DNA of 64,000 bases, from contig NZ_CP139992.1 in the NCBI RefSeq assembly GCF_034424155.1, forward strand, positions 4,664,716-4,728,715, written 5' to 3'. Under the pieces are notes generated by a model, which was given only the letters and a program-made list of their open reading frames with translations, had not been told where the DNA came from and searched no databases. The DNA is from Hafnia alvei (lineage in GTDB: Bacteria; Pseudomonadota; Gammaproteobacteria; Enterobacterales; Enterobacteriaceae). A program made the position numbers and the translations under genes. Positions 1-12,261 of this stretch are shown in pieces (the first letter of the stretch is position 1; each line of letters opens with the position of its first letter).

Positions 1-245
1 TGCAGTCAACGTCCCGGTTTTTCCCTTTGCCGTTTTGCTCCTAGCATCCTCTTCCTGAGGCTCTTGTCCTTGTTGCGCCAATCCCAGCGCTAAACTCATC
101 CTGAGTTCGTGTCTTCCTTTACGATATACATCCTGTATATCTTCGCTAATCCTTTAGCGTGAATCCTTTCTCTCGTTACGCATTCTTGCGTTCCCTGAGA
201 TTCGTCTTCCTGACGAAGTTTTCCGTGCCGTTATCCTTGGCGTTG
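1..245 (-). ncRNA. csrC: CsrC-like regulatory RNA, 3' end beyond window
   Basis: A GGA-rich non-coding RNA read on the minus strand and divergent from yihA, the position csrC holds in E. coli. About 16 GGA triplets occur in roughly 245 nt, many in hairpin loops: TTCGTC-AGGAA-GACGAA, GATATACAGGATGTATATC, AACTCAGGATGAGTT and CCTCAGGAAGAGG. These match the CsrA-binding pattern (ACARGGAUGU). In the known family the RNA sequesters the translational regulator CsrA. The 5' end is placed from a candidate promoter at 252-279. No terminator is seen before the window edge, so the gene is partial. The family is identified from synteny and motif density; overall primary sequence is not strongly conserved. 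Confidence 0.8.
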
Positions 246-251
246 AAAGAT

Positions 252-279
252 ACTTTAAAGTATTGGCTTACTTTCTCAA
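252..279 (-). promoter_or_regulatory. Candidate sigma70 promoter of csrC
   Basis: On the minus strand a -35-like TTGAGA (274-279) and a -10-like TAAAGT (252-257) are separated by 16 bp, which would start the RNA near position 245. Each hexamer has only about four consensus matches, so the exact start is uncertain. Confidence 0.4.
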
Positions 280-301
280 TGGGTTATCACGCCCGCTAAC
301 A

Positions 302-317
302 TGTGATCTTTATCACG
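302..317. promoter_or_regulatory. CRP-like site between csrC and yihA
   Basis: TGTGATCTTTATCACG matches the CRP consensus TGTGA-N6-TCACA at nine of ten arm positions. It lies about 65 bp upstream of the predicted csrC start and about 210 bp upstream of the yihA start. Direct control of csrC by cAMP-CRP has been reported in E. coli, which makes csrC the likelier target. The target is inference. Confidence 0.6.
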
Positions 318-524
318 TTGTTTTGTAATTATATGAATCTATTACTTTAATAAATTCAGGCTTATAGCGGAAAACGTGATTGCCCGAAAAATGAATGGTC
401 AATGTCTTACACGGCTGTAAGCCGTGAGCTTACAGCAGATAAACAGCGGTTTTATGCGCTCTTTACGGCTGATGCAGTTATAATCCCCACCAGATACCCC
501 CATGCTTTAATGGAGACGAACGTT

Positions 525-1178
525 TTGAACCGTAAAACTTATAACTATCATGTGACACACTTCGTCACCAGCGCCCCTGATATTCGCGCACTGCCAGCCG
601 ATACCGGAATTGAAGTCGCCTTTGCTGGTCGCTCTAACGCCGGTAAATCCAGCGCCCTTAATACGCTGACCAACCAAAAAGGCTTAGCGCGTACGAGTAA
701 AACGCCAGGCCGTACTCAGCTGATTAACCTGTTTGAAGTCACCGACGGTATTCGTTTGGTTGACTTGCCGGGCTATGGCTATGCTGAAGTACCGGAAGAG
801 ATGAAACGCAAATGGCAGAAAGCGCTAGGTGAATACCTGCAAAAACGTAACTGTCTGAAGGGATTAGTGGTGTTGATGGATATCCGTCATCCACTGAAAG
901 ATCTCGATCAGCAAATGATCCAATGGGCCGTAGACGTTAACCTACCAGTTATGCTGCTGCTCACCAAAGCCGATAAGTTGGCATCCGGCGCGCGCAAAGC
1001 TCAGCTAAATATGGTGCGTGAGGCTATTTTGCCATTTATGGGCGATATTCAGGTTGAAGCGTTTTCTTCACTGAAGAAGTTTGGCGTCGATAAGCTGAGT
1101 GAAAAACTGAATACGTGGTTCAGTGAGATTGAGCCTGAAACACTGTCTGAAGAAGATGAGGAAGAAGGCGGGGAATAA
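525..1178 (+). CDS. yihA: Ribosome-biogenesis GTPase YihA/EngB (YsxC family)
   Basis: Essential TrmE-Era-EngA-YihA-type GTPase involved in large-subunit assembly and cell division. The G1 loop GRSNAGKS lies at residues 35-42, followed by G3 DLPGYG and G4 TKAD, with an acidic C-terminal tail. A TTG start at 525 is chosen: GGAG sits 9 bp upstream (512-515) and the resulting N-terminus aligns with the roughly 210-residue E. coli protein, giving 217 residues. ATG 510 is an alternative without a Shine-Dalgarno sequence, and an ATG at 402 would add 41 residues not seen in the family. It faces polA and Spot 42 across convergent terminators. Confidence 0.93.
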   Translation: MNRKTYNYHVTHFVTSAPDIRALPADTGIEVAFAGRSNAGKSSALNTLTNQKGLARTSKTPGRTQLINLFEVTDGIRLVDLPGYGYAEVPEEMKRKWQKALGEYLQKRNCLKGLVVLMDIRHPLKDLDQQMIQWAVDVNLPVMLLLTKADKLASGARKAQLNMVREAILPFMGDIQVEAFSSLKKFGVDKLSEKLNTWFSEIEPETLSEEDEEEGGE

Positions 1179-1211
1179 CTGCCTAACATCTTATTGAACA
1201 AGTTATTGAAC

Positions 1212-1236
1212 AAGGTCGCTTAGGCGGCCTTTTTTT
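1212..1236 (+). terminator. Intrinsic terminator after yihA
   Basis: An 8-bp stem (AAGGTCGC/GCGGCCTT, one G-U pair) with a TTAG loop is followed by seven T residues. It lies 34 bp past the yihA stop codon. Confidence 0.75.
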
Positions 1237-1246
1237 GGTTTTGACA

Positions 1247-1354
1247 AAAAAAAACGCCCCAGTCATAAAAGACTGGGGCGGCTAATATTCAGCCAAATCC
1301 GATTACGTGAAGTAAAAGGTCTGAAAGATAGAACATCTTACCTCTGTACCCTAC
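1247..1354 (-). ncRNA. spf: Spot 42 small RNA
   Basis: About 108 nt on the minus strand nearly identical to E. coli Spot 42: it starts GUAGGGUACAGAGGUAAG, contains the UUUACUUCACGUAAUCGG segment and ends in the GCCGCCCCAGUC/GACUGGGGCG terminator hairpin plus a U-run (1247-1254). Spot 42 is an Hfq-dependent antisense regulator of galK and of catabolic and transport genes, repressed by cAMP-CRP in E. coli. It lies immediately downstream of polA in the same orientation, as in E. coli. Confidence 0.97.
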
Positions 1355-1397
1355 GCCTGTAACTCTACAACATTTTCAGACGAGGGAAAACACTTTT

Positions 1398-1476
1398 TGT
1401 AGCTAACTTACAAAGATGCGTTCAATTAAACAGCATAAACGGCGTAATGAACGCGATTTTATGTAGTTAAATTACA
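1398..1476. repeat. Two copies of a TGTAG-N5-TTACA palindromic motif upstream of spf
   Basis: TGTAGCTAACTTACA (1398-1412) and TGTAGTTAAATTACA (1462-1476) differ at two positions and are 64 bp apart. Each is a near-symmetric inverted repeat. They lie between the polA stop and the Spot 42 start, upstream of spf on the minus strand. The first is centred about 51 bp upstream of the spf start. Function is unknown; they look like operator half-site pairs. Confidence 0.5.
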
Positions 1477-1499
1477 TAAATAGATTAATTAACCATCAT

Positions 1500-4304
1500 T
1501 TAGTGAGCTTGATCCCAGTTTTCACCGGTACCCACATCAACTTTTAACGGAACCGCCAACTCAAGGCTTTTCTCCATGAGTTCACGAACTTTCTCAACCG
1601 TTTGATCGATGATGGACTCATGAACTTCAAAGACCAATTCATCATGCACCTGCATAATCATGCGAACTAAAGGTTCTTTCTGTTCCAATAACCATGCATC
1701 AACGGCGATCATCGCACGCTTGATAATATCAGCCGCGGTTCCTTGCATCGGAGCATTGATCGCGGCGCGTTCTGCCGCCTTACGGCGCATACCGTTACGG
1801 GAATGAATTTCAGGAAGATAGAGGCGACGGCCATCTAGCGTCTCTACATATCCCTGCTCTGCCGCCTGCTGCCGTGTGCGCTCCATATATTCCAGCACGC
1901 CAGGGTAACGCTCAAAATAGAGGTCCATATAGCGCTGCGCTTCGCCACGAGCAATATTCAACTGACGAGCCAAACCAAAGGCACTCATGCCATAAATCAG
2001 CCCAAAGTTAATCGCTTTAGCACTGCGGCGCTGTTCACTGGTGACATCTTCAAGCGCTAAGCCAAAGACTTCTGCCGCCGTGGCACGGTGAATATCTTTA
2101 CCAGCGGCAAACGCAGTCAGTAGTCCCTTGTCACCCGACAAGTGCGCCATGATGCGTAATTCAATCTGAGAGTAGTCGGCCGCAACAATTTTATAGCCCG
2201 GTGGCGCAATAAAAGCCTGACGGATCCGGCGTCCTTCATCATTACGTACTGGGATATTCTGCAGGTTAGGATCGCTGGAAGAAAGCCGTCCGGTTGCGGT
2301 AACCGCTTGGTGATAAGAGGTATGAACCCGACCAGTCGCGCCATTGATCATCTGCGGGAGCTTATCCGTATACGTACTTTTTAACTTCGCTAAACCGCGG
2401 TGTTCCAAAATAATGGTTGGCAGTTCAAAACCCTGCTCCGCTAATTCAGCCAGCACTTCTTCATTTGTTGAAGGCGCGCCACCCGGCGTTTTTTTCACCA
2501 CAGGCAGCTTCTGCTTTTCGAATAAAATTGCCTGTAACTGTTTTGGCGAGGAGAGGTTGAAGGGTTCCCCTGCGGCCTCATGTGCCTTCTTCTCCAGCTC
2601 ATCCAAACGGATAGCCAGCTCCTGAGAATGTTTGCCCAGAATATGGCTATCGATCAGTACGCCGGTTCGCTCCATACGCGAAAGCACCGGAACCAAAGGC
2701 ATATCGATATCGGTGAAGACTTTCTTCAAACCCGCTTCTTTTTCTAGCTGTGGCCAAAGTTTGAGATGCAGCTGTAAAGTCACATCAGCATCTTCTGCCG
2801 CATAAGGCGCAGCCTGCTCAAGTGCAATTTGGTTAAAGGTCAGTTGAGATTTACCCTTACCCGCAATTTCTTCAAAGGTAATGGTTTTATGATTCAAGTG
2901 GCGCTCTGCCAAGCTATCCATATCATGGCGACCGGCAACGCTGTCGAGATCATACGATTCCAGCATCGTGTCGAACGCAATGCCTTTTAGCTCAATGCCA
3001 TAACGCGCCATTACGCCTTGATCGTATTTTAGGTTCTGCCCAACTTTCTGTAGATTGTCATCTTCCAATAGGGGTTTTAACTTCGCCAAAACGGTATCAC
3101 GGCTCAGTTGATCTGGCGCATCGAGATAATCATGGCCGACCGGAATATAAGCCGCCACGCCAGGCGCAGTCGCAAATGACAGGCCAACCAGATTGGTCGT
3201 TAAGACATCCAGAGAGTCAGTTTCCGTATCGAAGGCAAAGACCTTCGCGGCTTTTAAGCTGGCGATCAAATTATCCAGCGCCGGCTCATCCAGAATAGTT
3301 TGGTAATTTTCCTGTGATAAAACCGACGTAGCTTCTTCCACTACAGCGGCCTCTAGCGGCTCACTGGCAGCTTTCGCGGATTTACGCGCCGTTGGTGCTT
3401 TCTTTTCACCACTGAGCCAAGAACCAGCCTCAGCGTCTTCTAACCAGCGTTTAAACTCATAGCGGCTAAATAATTCGTGCAGCTGTTCAGTATCCATCGG
3501 CTTGAGCTGGAGATCGTCGCAGGTAATATCCAACTCAACGTCAGTTTTAATCGTTGCCAGCAGGTATGAAAGATCGGCCTTATCTTTATTCAATTCCAGC
3601 TTAGCGCCCATCGTTTTGGCACCGCGGAAGCTCAGCGTCGCCACTTTATCCAAATCGCTATAGATCTGTTTTAGGCTACCAATACCTTGCAGCAGCGCCT
3701 GAGCCGTTTTCTCGCCAACCCCAGGTACGCCTGGAATGTTATCCGAGGAGTCCCCCATCAGGGCGAGGAAATCGATGATTAACTTCGGTGGCACACCATA
3801 CTTCTCACAAACTTCCTGTGGCCCCAAAATGGTGTTATTCATCGTGTTGATCAACGTGATATTTGGCGTCACAAGCTGCGCCATATCTTTATCACCGGTG
3901 CTGATCAATACATGGCGTCCCGCCTTTTCAGCAGCCTGCGCCAACGTACCAATAACATCATCAGCCTCGACGCCAGAAACGGCCAAAAGGGGCAAACCAA
4001 CGGCCTGAACCATTTTATGCAGCGGCTCTATTTGCTCACGCAAGTCATCTGGCATAGGTGGGCGATGTGATTTGTACTCAGCAAACAACTCATCACGGAA
4101 AGTCTTTCCTTTGGCGTCGAATACCACAGCGACGTGACTTGGCTGATACTGCAGCATCAGGCTGCGCAGCATATTCAACACGCCATACATTGCCCCGGTA
4201 GGCTCTCCCGCACGGTTCGTTAACGGAGGAAAAGCATGGTATGCACGGTACAGGTATGAGGATCCATCAACTAGGATCAGGGGGTTTTCAGGGATTTCGG
4301 CCAT
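1500..4304 (-). CDS. polA: DNA polymerase I
   Basis: 934-residue repair and Okazaki-fragment-processing polymerase, close to the 928 residues of E. coli PolA. The N-terminal 5' nuclease domain (about 1-325) holds [17 protein letters not shown] and acidic metal-site residues. The proofreading 3'-5' exonuclease domain has FDTETDSLD near residue 360. The polymerase domain carries motif [17 protein letters not shown], motif [15 protein letters not shown] and motif C VHDELVFE near the C-terminus, so all three activities appear intact. It is monocistronic, followed by Spot 42. Two consensus DnaA boxes lie upstream. Confidence 0.98.
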   Translation of the reverse strand: MAEIPENPLILVDGSSYLYRAYHAFPPLTNRAGEPTGAMYGVLNMLRSLMLQYQPSHVAVVFDAKGKTFRDELFAEYKSHRPPMPDDLREQIEPLHKMVQAVGLPLLAVSGVEADDVIGTLAQAAEKAGRHVLISTGDKDMAQLVTPNITLINTMNNTILGPQEVCEKYGVPPKLIIDFLALMGDSSDNIPGVPGVGEKTAQALLQGIGSLKQIYSDLDKVATLSFRGAKTMGAKLELNKDKADLSYLLATIKTDVELDITCDDLQLKPMDTEQLHELFSRYEFKRWLEDAEAGSWLSGEKKAPTARKSAKAASEPLEAAVVEEATSVLSQENYQTILDEPALDNLIASLKAAKVFAFDTETDSLDVLTTNLVGLSFATAPGVAAYIPVGHDYLDAPDQLSRDTVLAKLKPLLEDDNLQKVGQNLKYDQGVMARYGIELKGIAFDTMLESYDLDSVAGRHDMDSLAERHLNHKTITFEEIAGKGKSQLTFNQIALEQAAPYAAEDADVTLQLHLKLWPQLEKEAGLKKVFTDIDMPLVPVLSRMERTGVLIDSHILGKHSQELAIRLDELEKKAHEAAGEPFNLSSPKQLQAILFEKQKLPVVKKTPGGAPSTNEEVLAELAEQGFELPTIILEHRGLAKLKSTYTDKLPQMINGATGRVHTSYHQAVTATGRLSSSDPNLQNIPVRNDEGRRIRQAFIAPPGYKIVAADYSQIELRIMAHLSGDKGLLTAFAAGKDIHRATAAEVFGLALEDVTSEQRRSAKAINFGLIYGMSAFGLARQLNIARGEAQRYMDLYFERYPGVLEYMERTRQQAAEQGYVETLDGRRLYLPEIHSRNGMRRKAAERAAINAPMQGTAADIIKRAMIAVDAWLLEQKEPLVRMIMQVHDELVFEVHESIIDQTVEKVRELMEKSLELAVPLKVDVGTGENWDQAH

Positions 4305-4427
4305 AGTATGTCTTTATCGTGATGGTGGACTTAGAGGTAAGGATGCCATACCTCGGGGCAAGAGACGAATTTTAGCGGGAGATTTGATGAGTAATGCGAT
4401 CAAGTATTCAGATCTGAATGATCAAAT

Positions 4428-4436
4428 TGTGGATAA
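4428..4436 (-). promoter_or_regulatory. Consensus DnaA box upstream of polA (1)
   Basis: TGTGGATAA is the reverse complement of the perfect DnaA box TTATCCACA, about 125 bp upstream of the polA start codon. DnaA stimulation of polA expression has been described in E. coli, so a regulatory role is plausible. Confidence 0.6.
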
Positions 4437-4569
4437 GTTTGTGAACAAAAGATCATGATTTTAATAATAGGTGTTCTCATCCAGACTTTATTTACAATTT
4501 CATTAGTATTTTAAATAACTTACATGTAAAGATCCCTGTTAGAACATAAAATAGCCAGCCCCCACACGA

Positions 4570-4578
4570 TGTGGATAA
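4570..4578 (-). promoter_or_regulatory. Consensus DnaA box upstream of polA (2)
   Basis: A second perfect TGTGGATAA, 142 bp from the first and in the same orientation. It sits in the 458-bp, AT-rich, gene-free gap between polA and yihG. Nothing else was recognised in that gap. Confidence 0.6.
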
Positions 4579-4762
4579 TATTTCAATTAGTCACCGTTAT
4601 TTTCATATTACTGATAATGCCTCATACAGATTAGTCTAAATAATCAACTATGCTAATGCTTTTGAATTTATCTTTCATATATCTGGCGAAATGCTGTTGT
4701 TCAATAAGCCTTCTGGTAAAATCGCGCTTTGATTCCTCAAATGCTATTACACGAATAAGCTA

Positions 4763-5683
4763 ATGCCTACGTTGATTGCCTTGGTTCTATCACCCATCCT
4801 ATTTGTGTTAACCACGGCGTTGACCATCCTCGTGACAGTTTTATGTTCTATACCGATTACGATCGCAGGCATCATAAAGCTACTACTCCCCATCCCTTTT
4901 ATTTGGCGATATATCTCAAGCTTTGCTGATTTCATGATGTGGTGCTGGTGCCAAGGCTTATCGATGCTGATGAGGCTTAACGTTGGGTTAAAGTGGGAGA
5001 TAGATGGCTTAGAGGATCTGAGCAAAGAGAATTGGTATTTGGTCATCAGCAATCATAAAAGCTGGACCGATATTGTCGTGCTCTGCGTATTATTGCGGAA
5101 TCACATTCCAATGAATAAGTACTTTTTGAAGCAACAGCTTGCTTGGGTTCCTTTCGTTGGCTTTGCCTGCTGGGCTCTGGATATGCCGTTTATGAAACGC
5201 TATTCGCGCAGCTATTTACTGAAGCATCCTGAATTGCGCGGTAAAGATATTGAAACCACACGCCGCTCCTGCGAAAAATTTCGCCTGCGCCCGACCACCA
5301 TTGTTAATTTTGTCGAAGGATCGCGAAGCACTGAAGAGAAGCGAGTAAGAACGCACTCTCCTTATCGGAATTTGCTCCCCCCCAAAGCAGCGGGCATCGC
5401 ATTCACGCTAAGCGCATTGGGCAATCAGTTTGATCGTGTATTGAATATTACACTAGTTTACCCAGACAATAATCACAGCCCATTTTTAGATCTACTCTGT
5501 GGCAGAATGAAGAAAATTGTCGTCCGAGTAGAAACATTGCCCATCACCGCGGAAATGCACGGCGATTATTTCAACGATAAGGTCTTTAAACGACACTTTC
5601 AGCTCTGGTTAAACAATCTCTGGCAGCAAAAAGATCGGCTTATCGATCACCTTAAAAAGGTGTATGCAGAACCACATAAGTAA
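4763..5683 (+). CDS. yihG: YihG-type lysophospholipid acyltransferase
   Basis: 306-residue inner-membrane protein of the 1-acyl-sn-glycerol-3-phosphate acyltransferase family (E. coli YihG has 310). Hydrophobic segments fill about residues 1-50. The catalytic HX4D motif is in NHKSWTD at 97-103 and the acceptor-binding EGSR motif at 185-188. In the family it moves an acyl chain onto lysophosphatidic acid, and E. coli YihG is associated with unsaturated acyl transfer. Monocistronic, ending in a terminator shared with convergent dsbA. Confidence 0.93.
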   Translation: MPTLIALVLSPILFVLTTALTILVTVLCSIPITIAGIIKLLLPIPFIWRYISSFADFMMWCWCQGLSMLMRLNVGLKWEIDGLEDLSKENWYLVISNHKSWTDIVVLCVLLRNHIPMNKYFLKQQLAWVPFVGFACWALDMPFMKRYSRSYLLKHPELRGKDIETTRRSCEKFRLRPTTIVNFVEGSRSTEEKRVRTHSPYRNLLPPKAAGIAFTLSALGNQFDRVLNITLVYPDNNHSPFLDLLCGRMKKIVVRVETLPITAEMHGDYFNDKVFKRHFQLWLNNLWQQKDRLIDHLKKVYAEPHK

Positions 5684-5710
5684 AAAAACCGGGCAAAAGC
5701 CCGGTTTTTT
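5682..5710. terminator. Bidirectional terminator between yihG and dsbA
   Basis: The perfect hairpin ACCGGGC-AAAA-GCCCGGT is flanked by an A-run on the left and a T-run on the right, so it can terminate both convergent genes. Confidence 0.85.
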
Positions 5711-5731
5711 ATTACTGAGACAGACGCAGGA

Positions 5732-6355
5732 TTATTTCTGCTTCAGCAGGAAGTTTACAACGTGAGAGAACTGCTGAACGTAGGAATCCATGGAGCTGGT
5801 ATCCAGACCATCGTTTTTGACCATATATTTGCCATTAACGAAGATAGCAGGGACGCCGCGCAGTTGCAGATCTTCAGCTGCTTTCTCTTGCTGTACAACT
5901 AAAGATTTCACCACGAAGCTATTCAACGCGCCATCATAGTCTGCGGCGCTCACGCCCGCCTTAATGAAGACGTTACGGATATCTTCAGGGCTCTGTACGC
6001 TTTGAGTTTTCTGCACAGCTTCAAACATTGGCTGAGTGATTTTATCTTCAACACCCAGTGCCATTGCAACAGCCCATGCTTGAGTTAACTGCTTGCCCAA
6101 CGGGCCTAAGAATTCAACGTGATATTTGGTCATTTTCACGCCTTCTGGCAGGCCTTTGCGTACTGCATCAGAAACGTGGTAAACCTCTTCGAACTCATAG
6201 CAATGTGGGCAGTAGAATGAGAAAAACTCTAAAACCTGTGGCTCATTAGTGATGCTTTTATCCAGCTTCACATACTGATCGCCTTCAGAAAATTGAGCCG
6301 CAGAGGCACCAAATGCCATTGCGATCCCAACTAACGCCAACCAAATCTTTTTCAT
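5732..6355 (-). CDS. dsbA: Thiol:disulfide interchange protein DsbA
   Basis: 207-residue periplasmic oxidase that introduces disulfide bonds into exported proteins and is re-oxidised by DsbB. A cleavable signal peptide occupies about residues 1-19 (MKKIW start, hydrophobic core, ASA-A cleavage region). The thioredoxin-fold active site CPHC is at 49-52, and the cis-Pro loop [10 protein letters not shown] lies near the C-terminus. It follows srkA by 32 bp and probably shares its transcript, as in E. coli where yihE-dsbA is controlled by CpxR. Confidence 0.98.
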   Translation of the reverse strand: MKKIWLALVGIAMAFGASAAQFSEGDQYVKLDKSITNEPQVLEFFSFYCPHCYEFEEVYHVSDAVRKGLPEGVKMTKYHVEFLGPLGKQLTQAWAVAMALGVEDKITQPMFEAVQKTQSVQSPEDIRNVFIKAGVSAADYDGALNSFVVKSLVVQQEKAAEDLQLRGVPAIFVNGKYMVKNDGLDTSSMDSYVQQFSHVVNFLLKQK

Positions 6356-6387
6356 GCAAACTTCTCCATCGTCTTAAGTTTTTTGAT

Positions 6388-7374
6388 TTAATACATCGGC
6401 ATTAGCTGCAACGGTGGTGCTTGTAACAGCTTAACCTGTTCCATGAAGGCAGATGTTTGTCTCAACCAGAAACTCTCATCGGTCATCCACGGAAAACTCT
6501 TTGGAAAGGCAGGATCTTGCCAGCGGCGGGCAACCCATGCCAAATAGTGCACCATGCGCATAGCACGCAGCGGCTCTATTAGTTTTAGCTGCTGAGAGTC
6601 AAAATCAGCAAATTCGCCGTAGGCCTCAAGCAAAATATCCAATTGGATCAGCTGATCTTGGCGCTCACCATGCAATAGCATCCATAAATCTTGAACCGCT
6701 GGACCATTGCGCGCGTCATCTAAGTCAACAAACAGCGGGCCATCTCGCCACAGTATATTGCCGGGATGGCAATCACCATGCAGTCGTACCGGCGCCCAGT
6801 CGGTTGTCCAATACTGCTCCACTTCCAAAATCAATGACTCTAGAGCAGCAAGAAACGCAGGTTTTAGCTTAATGGGTATTAATGAAGTACGCTCTAAAAC
6901 AGCCCTTGGCTGATAGAGATACTCATCCAACCCCATGGTTGGACGCTCGGTGAAGAGCTTCTGCTGTCCAACTTGGTGGATACGCGCCATATAACGCCCA
7001 ACCCATTCAAGCTGATCGTCGTTGTCAATTTCATATGCACGGCCACCCACGCTTGGAAACAGAGTAAAGGCATAACCAGCAAAATGATGAAGAGTTTGTC
7101 CATTTAATGACAACGGTGCAACAACCGGGATCTCGCTGTCAGACAGCTCACGAGCAAAGCCATGTTCCTCGCCAATTTGGCTATCTGACCATCTTTCAGG
7201 ACGGTAGAACTTCGCAACATAGCGCTGACGCTCTTCATCCATCAGTTGAAAGACACGGTTCTCATAGCTATTGAGCTCGGTTAAGCCGGAATCAATACGA
7301 ATCCCCGTACTCTCGATGGCATCGAGAATAAGATCTGGCGTAAGTGTTTGAAAACTGAAAGTTGGATTAGTCAT
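6388..7374 (-). CDS. srkA: Stress response serine/threonine protein kinase SrkA (YihE/RdoA)
   Basis: 328 residues from the chosen ATG (start MTNPTFSF), exactly the E. coli length; an in-frame ATG 30 bp upstream would add ten unconserved residues. It has an aminoglycoside-phosphotransferase-like kinase fold with catalytic RLHGDCHPGNILW and the metal-binding FVDLDDARNGP segment near residues 197-222. In E. coli it phosphorylates protein Ser/Thr and counteracts MazF-mediated death under stress. It lies between yihD and dsbA, consistent with a Cpx-regulated operon. Confidence 0.96.
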   Translation of the reverse strand: MTNPTFSFQTLTPDLILDAIESTGIRIDSGLTELNSYENRVFQLMDEERQRYVAKFYRPERWSDSQIGEEHGFARELSDSEIPVVAPLSLNGQTLHHFAGYAFTLFPSVGGRAYEIDNDDQLEWVGRYMARIHQVGQQKLFTERPTMGLDEYLYQPRAVLERTSLIPIKLKPAFLAALESLILEVEQYWTTDWAPVRLHGDCHPGNILWRDGPLFVDLDDARNGPAVQDLWMLLHGERQDQLIQLDILLEAYGEFADFDSQQLKLIEPLRAMRMVHYLAWVARRWQDPAFPKSFPWMTDESFWLRQTSAFMEQVKLLQAPPLQLMPMY

Positions 7375-7461
7375 AGTCAGGCCAGAGCTCGCGCAATAAA
7401 CCAAGATGATAACATTATCAAATCGACCTACCGCGCTGTTTATGCGCTATCTTGTCTGAAA

Positions 7462-7731
7462 TTAGTCTTTGATTACGCCTCTGGCACGCAGAATAGCGGT
7501 CTTAAAGTCTTCCTCGTAGTCTTTCTTTAGACCAGGGATAACTTCAGTGCTGGCGCTGTTACGCATCTTAAGATGATAAATGAGAATATCGTCGGTCAGG
7601 TCAGCTAAATCGCCTTTAAACCCTGCTTCATTGGCTAGTTTTTGCAAAAATTGAACCAGATTTAAATCAGGTTCTTGTTGCCAAGCTGGATGGATCAGTT
7701 CAATGAGTTCATTAACGCGATGGCATTTCAT
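7462..7731 (-). CDS. yihD: YihD family protein (DUF1040)
   Basis: 89-residue cytosolic protein matching E. coli YihD in size and position. No signal peptide, membrane segment or catalytic motif is visible. It is small, acidic and mostly helical-looking, with a [15 protein letters not shown] core. Biochemical function is unknown. It is the first gene of the minus-strand yihD-srkA-dsbA group, with a CpxR-like box about 90 bp upstream and an 87-bp gap to srkA. Confidence 0.9.
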   Translation of the reverse strand: MKCHRVNELIELIHPAWQQEPDLNLVQFLQKLANEAGFKGDLADLTDDILIYHLKMRNSASTEVIPGLKKDYEEDFKTAILRARGVIKD

Positions 7732-7818
7732 TATGTATTTCTCCCTGATGCTTAATGGGCAGACAAATTATCAGTCTTAATTTACCAAAGATAGCCCTTG
7801 CTCGTATAACATTCACTT

Positions 7819-7833
7819 TTTACAAACTATTAC
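7819..7833 (-). promoter_or_regulatory. CpxR-like box upstream of yihD-srkA-dsbA
   Basis: On the minus strand GTAAT-AGTTT-GTAAA matches the CpxR consensus GTAAA-N5-GTAAA with one mismatch. A -10-like TTATAC follows 8 bp downstream at 7805-7810, so the box overlaps the -35 region, the usual place for an activator. Control of dsbA by the CpxAR envelope-stress system is established in E. coli. Confidence 0.6.
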
Positions 7834-7897
7834 ACGCACAGGAAACTCGGAGACAGGCGCGTTACAATAGCCTATTAGCGATAGAGAGAGACACTGT

Positions 7898-8482
7898 ATG
7901 TATGACATCGAAGGTGTAATTCTAGCAGGAGGAAGAGCCTCTAGGATGGGTGGTAATGATAAAGGCCTCGTTCTACTCAATGGCAAACCTCTTTATCAAT
8001 ATGTGCAGGAAGCTCTGGCACCTCAGGTAACAAGACTGTCCATCAATGCTAATCGCAATATATCAATTTACCAACGTTCAGGGCTAAGCGTATTCCCTGA
8101 CGTTCTTAACGATTACCCCGGACCATTAGCAGGAATGCTAAGTGGTTTGCAGCAAAGCCACCATGAGTGGGTTGTGTTTGCTCCATGTGATGTTCCTTTT
8201 ATTCCAACAGATATCGTGCATCATCTATGGACATATAAAGCAGATAAAAAAGCCGCATACATATTTGATGGAAACAGAGCACACCCAACAATTGCGTTAT
8301 TGCATCGCTCTCTCATTTCACCGCTGATGAATTATCTTGAACGAGGCGAGCGCAAATTAATGATATTTTTAGAACAATGTGAGGCCCAAAGGGTTACGTA
8401 TCCTAAAAAAGAGTGCTTCATTAATTTCAATACATACGAAGAGTGTTTGCGTTGCGAGCAGAAGCTAAAGGAACAAAAATGA
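7898..8482 (+). CDS. mobA: Molybdenum cofactor guanylyltransferase
   Basis: 194-residue cytosolic enzyme that links GMP from GTP to molybdopterin, producing the MGD cofactor of bacterial molybdoenzymes. The nucleotidyltransferase signature LAGGRASRMGG lies at residues 9-19, followed by DKG. The PGPLAGMLSGL segment and the Mg-binding APCDVPF motif follow. The stop codon overlaps the mobB start (ATGA), indicating translational coupling. Codon use is somewhat more AT-rich than in neighbouring core genes. Confidence 0.96.
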   Translation: MYDIEGVILAGGRASRMGGNDKGLVLLNGKPLYQYVQEALAPQVTRLSINANRNISIYQRSGLSVFPDVLNDYPGPLAGMLSGLQQSHHEWVVFAPCDVPFIPTDIVHHLWTYKADKKAAYIFDGNRAHPTIALLHRSLISPLMNYLERGERKLMIFLEQCEAQRVTYPKKECFINFNTYEECLRCEQKLKEQK

Positions 8483-8991
8483 AGAACAACATACCTTTGC
8501 TTGGTATAGCGGCTTATAGCGGGACAGGAAAAACAACGCTATTAAAAAAGCTTATTCCGCTTCTGAATACTAAAGGGATAAGAATCGCGCTTATTAAACA
8601 CACACACCACGATATGGATATTGATACGCCAGGAAAAGATAGCTACGAGCTTCGTAAAGCAGGTGCAGAGCAAACCTTGGTGGCAAGTGACAAACGATGG
8701 GCGCTAATGACGGAAACGCCAGAGGAAGAGCCTCTGGATTTACAATTTCTGGCTTCGAAGATCGATCCCTCTCGCTGCGACCTTATTCTGGTTGAAGGCT
8801 TTAAGCATGAACCTATTCCTAAGATCGCGTTATACCGTGAATCAGTCGGGAAGCCTTTTGCTGGAATAATTGACGATCACGTAGTGATGCTGGCGAGCGA
8901 TGGAAACATTAACTGCAATCTTCCTATGTTAGATATTAATAACATCGGACACATCGCAGATTTCGTCGAAGAGTGGTTAAAGCAGCAGTAA
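8479..8991 (+). CDS. mobB: Molybdopterin-guanine dinucleotide biosynthesis adapter MobB
   Basis: 170-residue GTP-binding partner of MobA. The P-loop SGTGKTT lies at residues 14-20, followed by the TPGKDSYELRKAGA switch-like segment and LILVEGFKHEPIPKI, both typical of MobB. The start is the ATG in the ATGA overlap with mobA; an earlier in-frame ATG at 8443 lies inside mobA and adds an unconserved tail. It is not essential for MGD synthesis in E. coli but enhances it. Confidence 0.95.
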   Translation: MKNNIPLLGIAAYSGTGKTTLLKKLIPLLNTKGIRIALIKHTHHDMDIDTPGKDSYELRKAGAEQTLVASDKRWALMTETPEEEPLDLQFLASKIDPSRCDLILVEGFKHEPIPKIALYRESVGKPFAGIIDDHVVMLASDGNINCNLPMLDINNIGHIADFVEEWLKQQ

Positions 8992-9014
8992 GATCTACCT
9001 ACCTACATAAAAAT

Positions 9015-9044
9015 AATAAATAGCCGCGTTAGCGGTTATTTATT
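9015..9044 (+). terminator. Terminator after mobB
   Basis: A long stem AATAAATAGCCGC / GCGGTTATTTATT (12 Watson-Crick pairs plus one G-U) with a GTTA loop, 23 bp after the mobB stop and followed by T-rich sequence. Confidence 0.65.
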
Positions 9045-9071
9045 TGATAATTTTTTCAAATTCCCCATAGC

Positions 9072-9099
9072 AAAAAACCCCAGTCTTTCGACTGAGGTT
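9072..9099 (-). terminator. rRNA operon terminator downstream of 5S
   Basis: On the minus strand AACCTCAGTC-GAAA-GACTGGGGTT is followed by six or more T residues. It sits 17 bp after the 5S 3' end and has the usual form of enterobacterial rrn terminators. Confidence 0.9.
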
Positions 9100-9115
9100 C
9101 TTTACTTTAATTAAA

Positions 9116-9233
9116 GCCTGGCAGTTCCCTACTCTCGCATGGGGAGACCCCACACTACCATCGGCGCTACGGCGTTTCACTTCTGAGTTCGGCATGGGGT
9201 CAGGTGGGACCACCGCGCTATCGCCGCCAGGCA
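9116..9233 (-). rRNA. rrf: 5S ribosomal RNA
   Basis: 118 nt read on the minus strand, beginning TGCCTGGCGGCGATAGCGCG and ending AACTGCCAGGC, nearly identical to E. coli 5S. It contains the conserved CCGAACTCAGAAGTGAAAC loop segment. It is the last gene of the rRNA operon. No tRNA gene follows before the terminator, unlike E. coli rrnC. Confidence 0.97.
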
Positions 9234-9352
9234 TATTCTGTTAATTAACCCGTGCTCCGTATCTCTACAGCTCACCAGTCAATCCAATCTGTTCAACAAG
9301 CTTACTCTTTGTGTTTTCGCGTCTCTGCGTCTTAAAACACCTTCGGTGTTGT

Positions 9353-12261
<2,909 letters not shown>

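Noticed and set aside
402..524. Longer yihA reading frame starting at 402
   Set aside because: The extra 41 residues are not seen in the family and have no ribosome-binding site; the GGAG-TTG start at 525 fits homologues.
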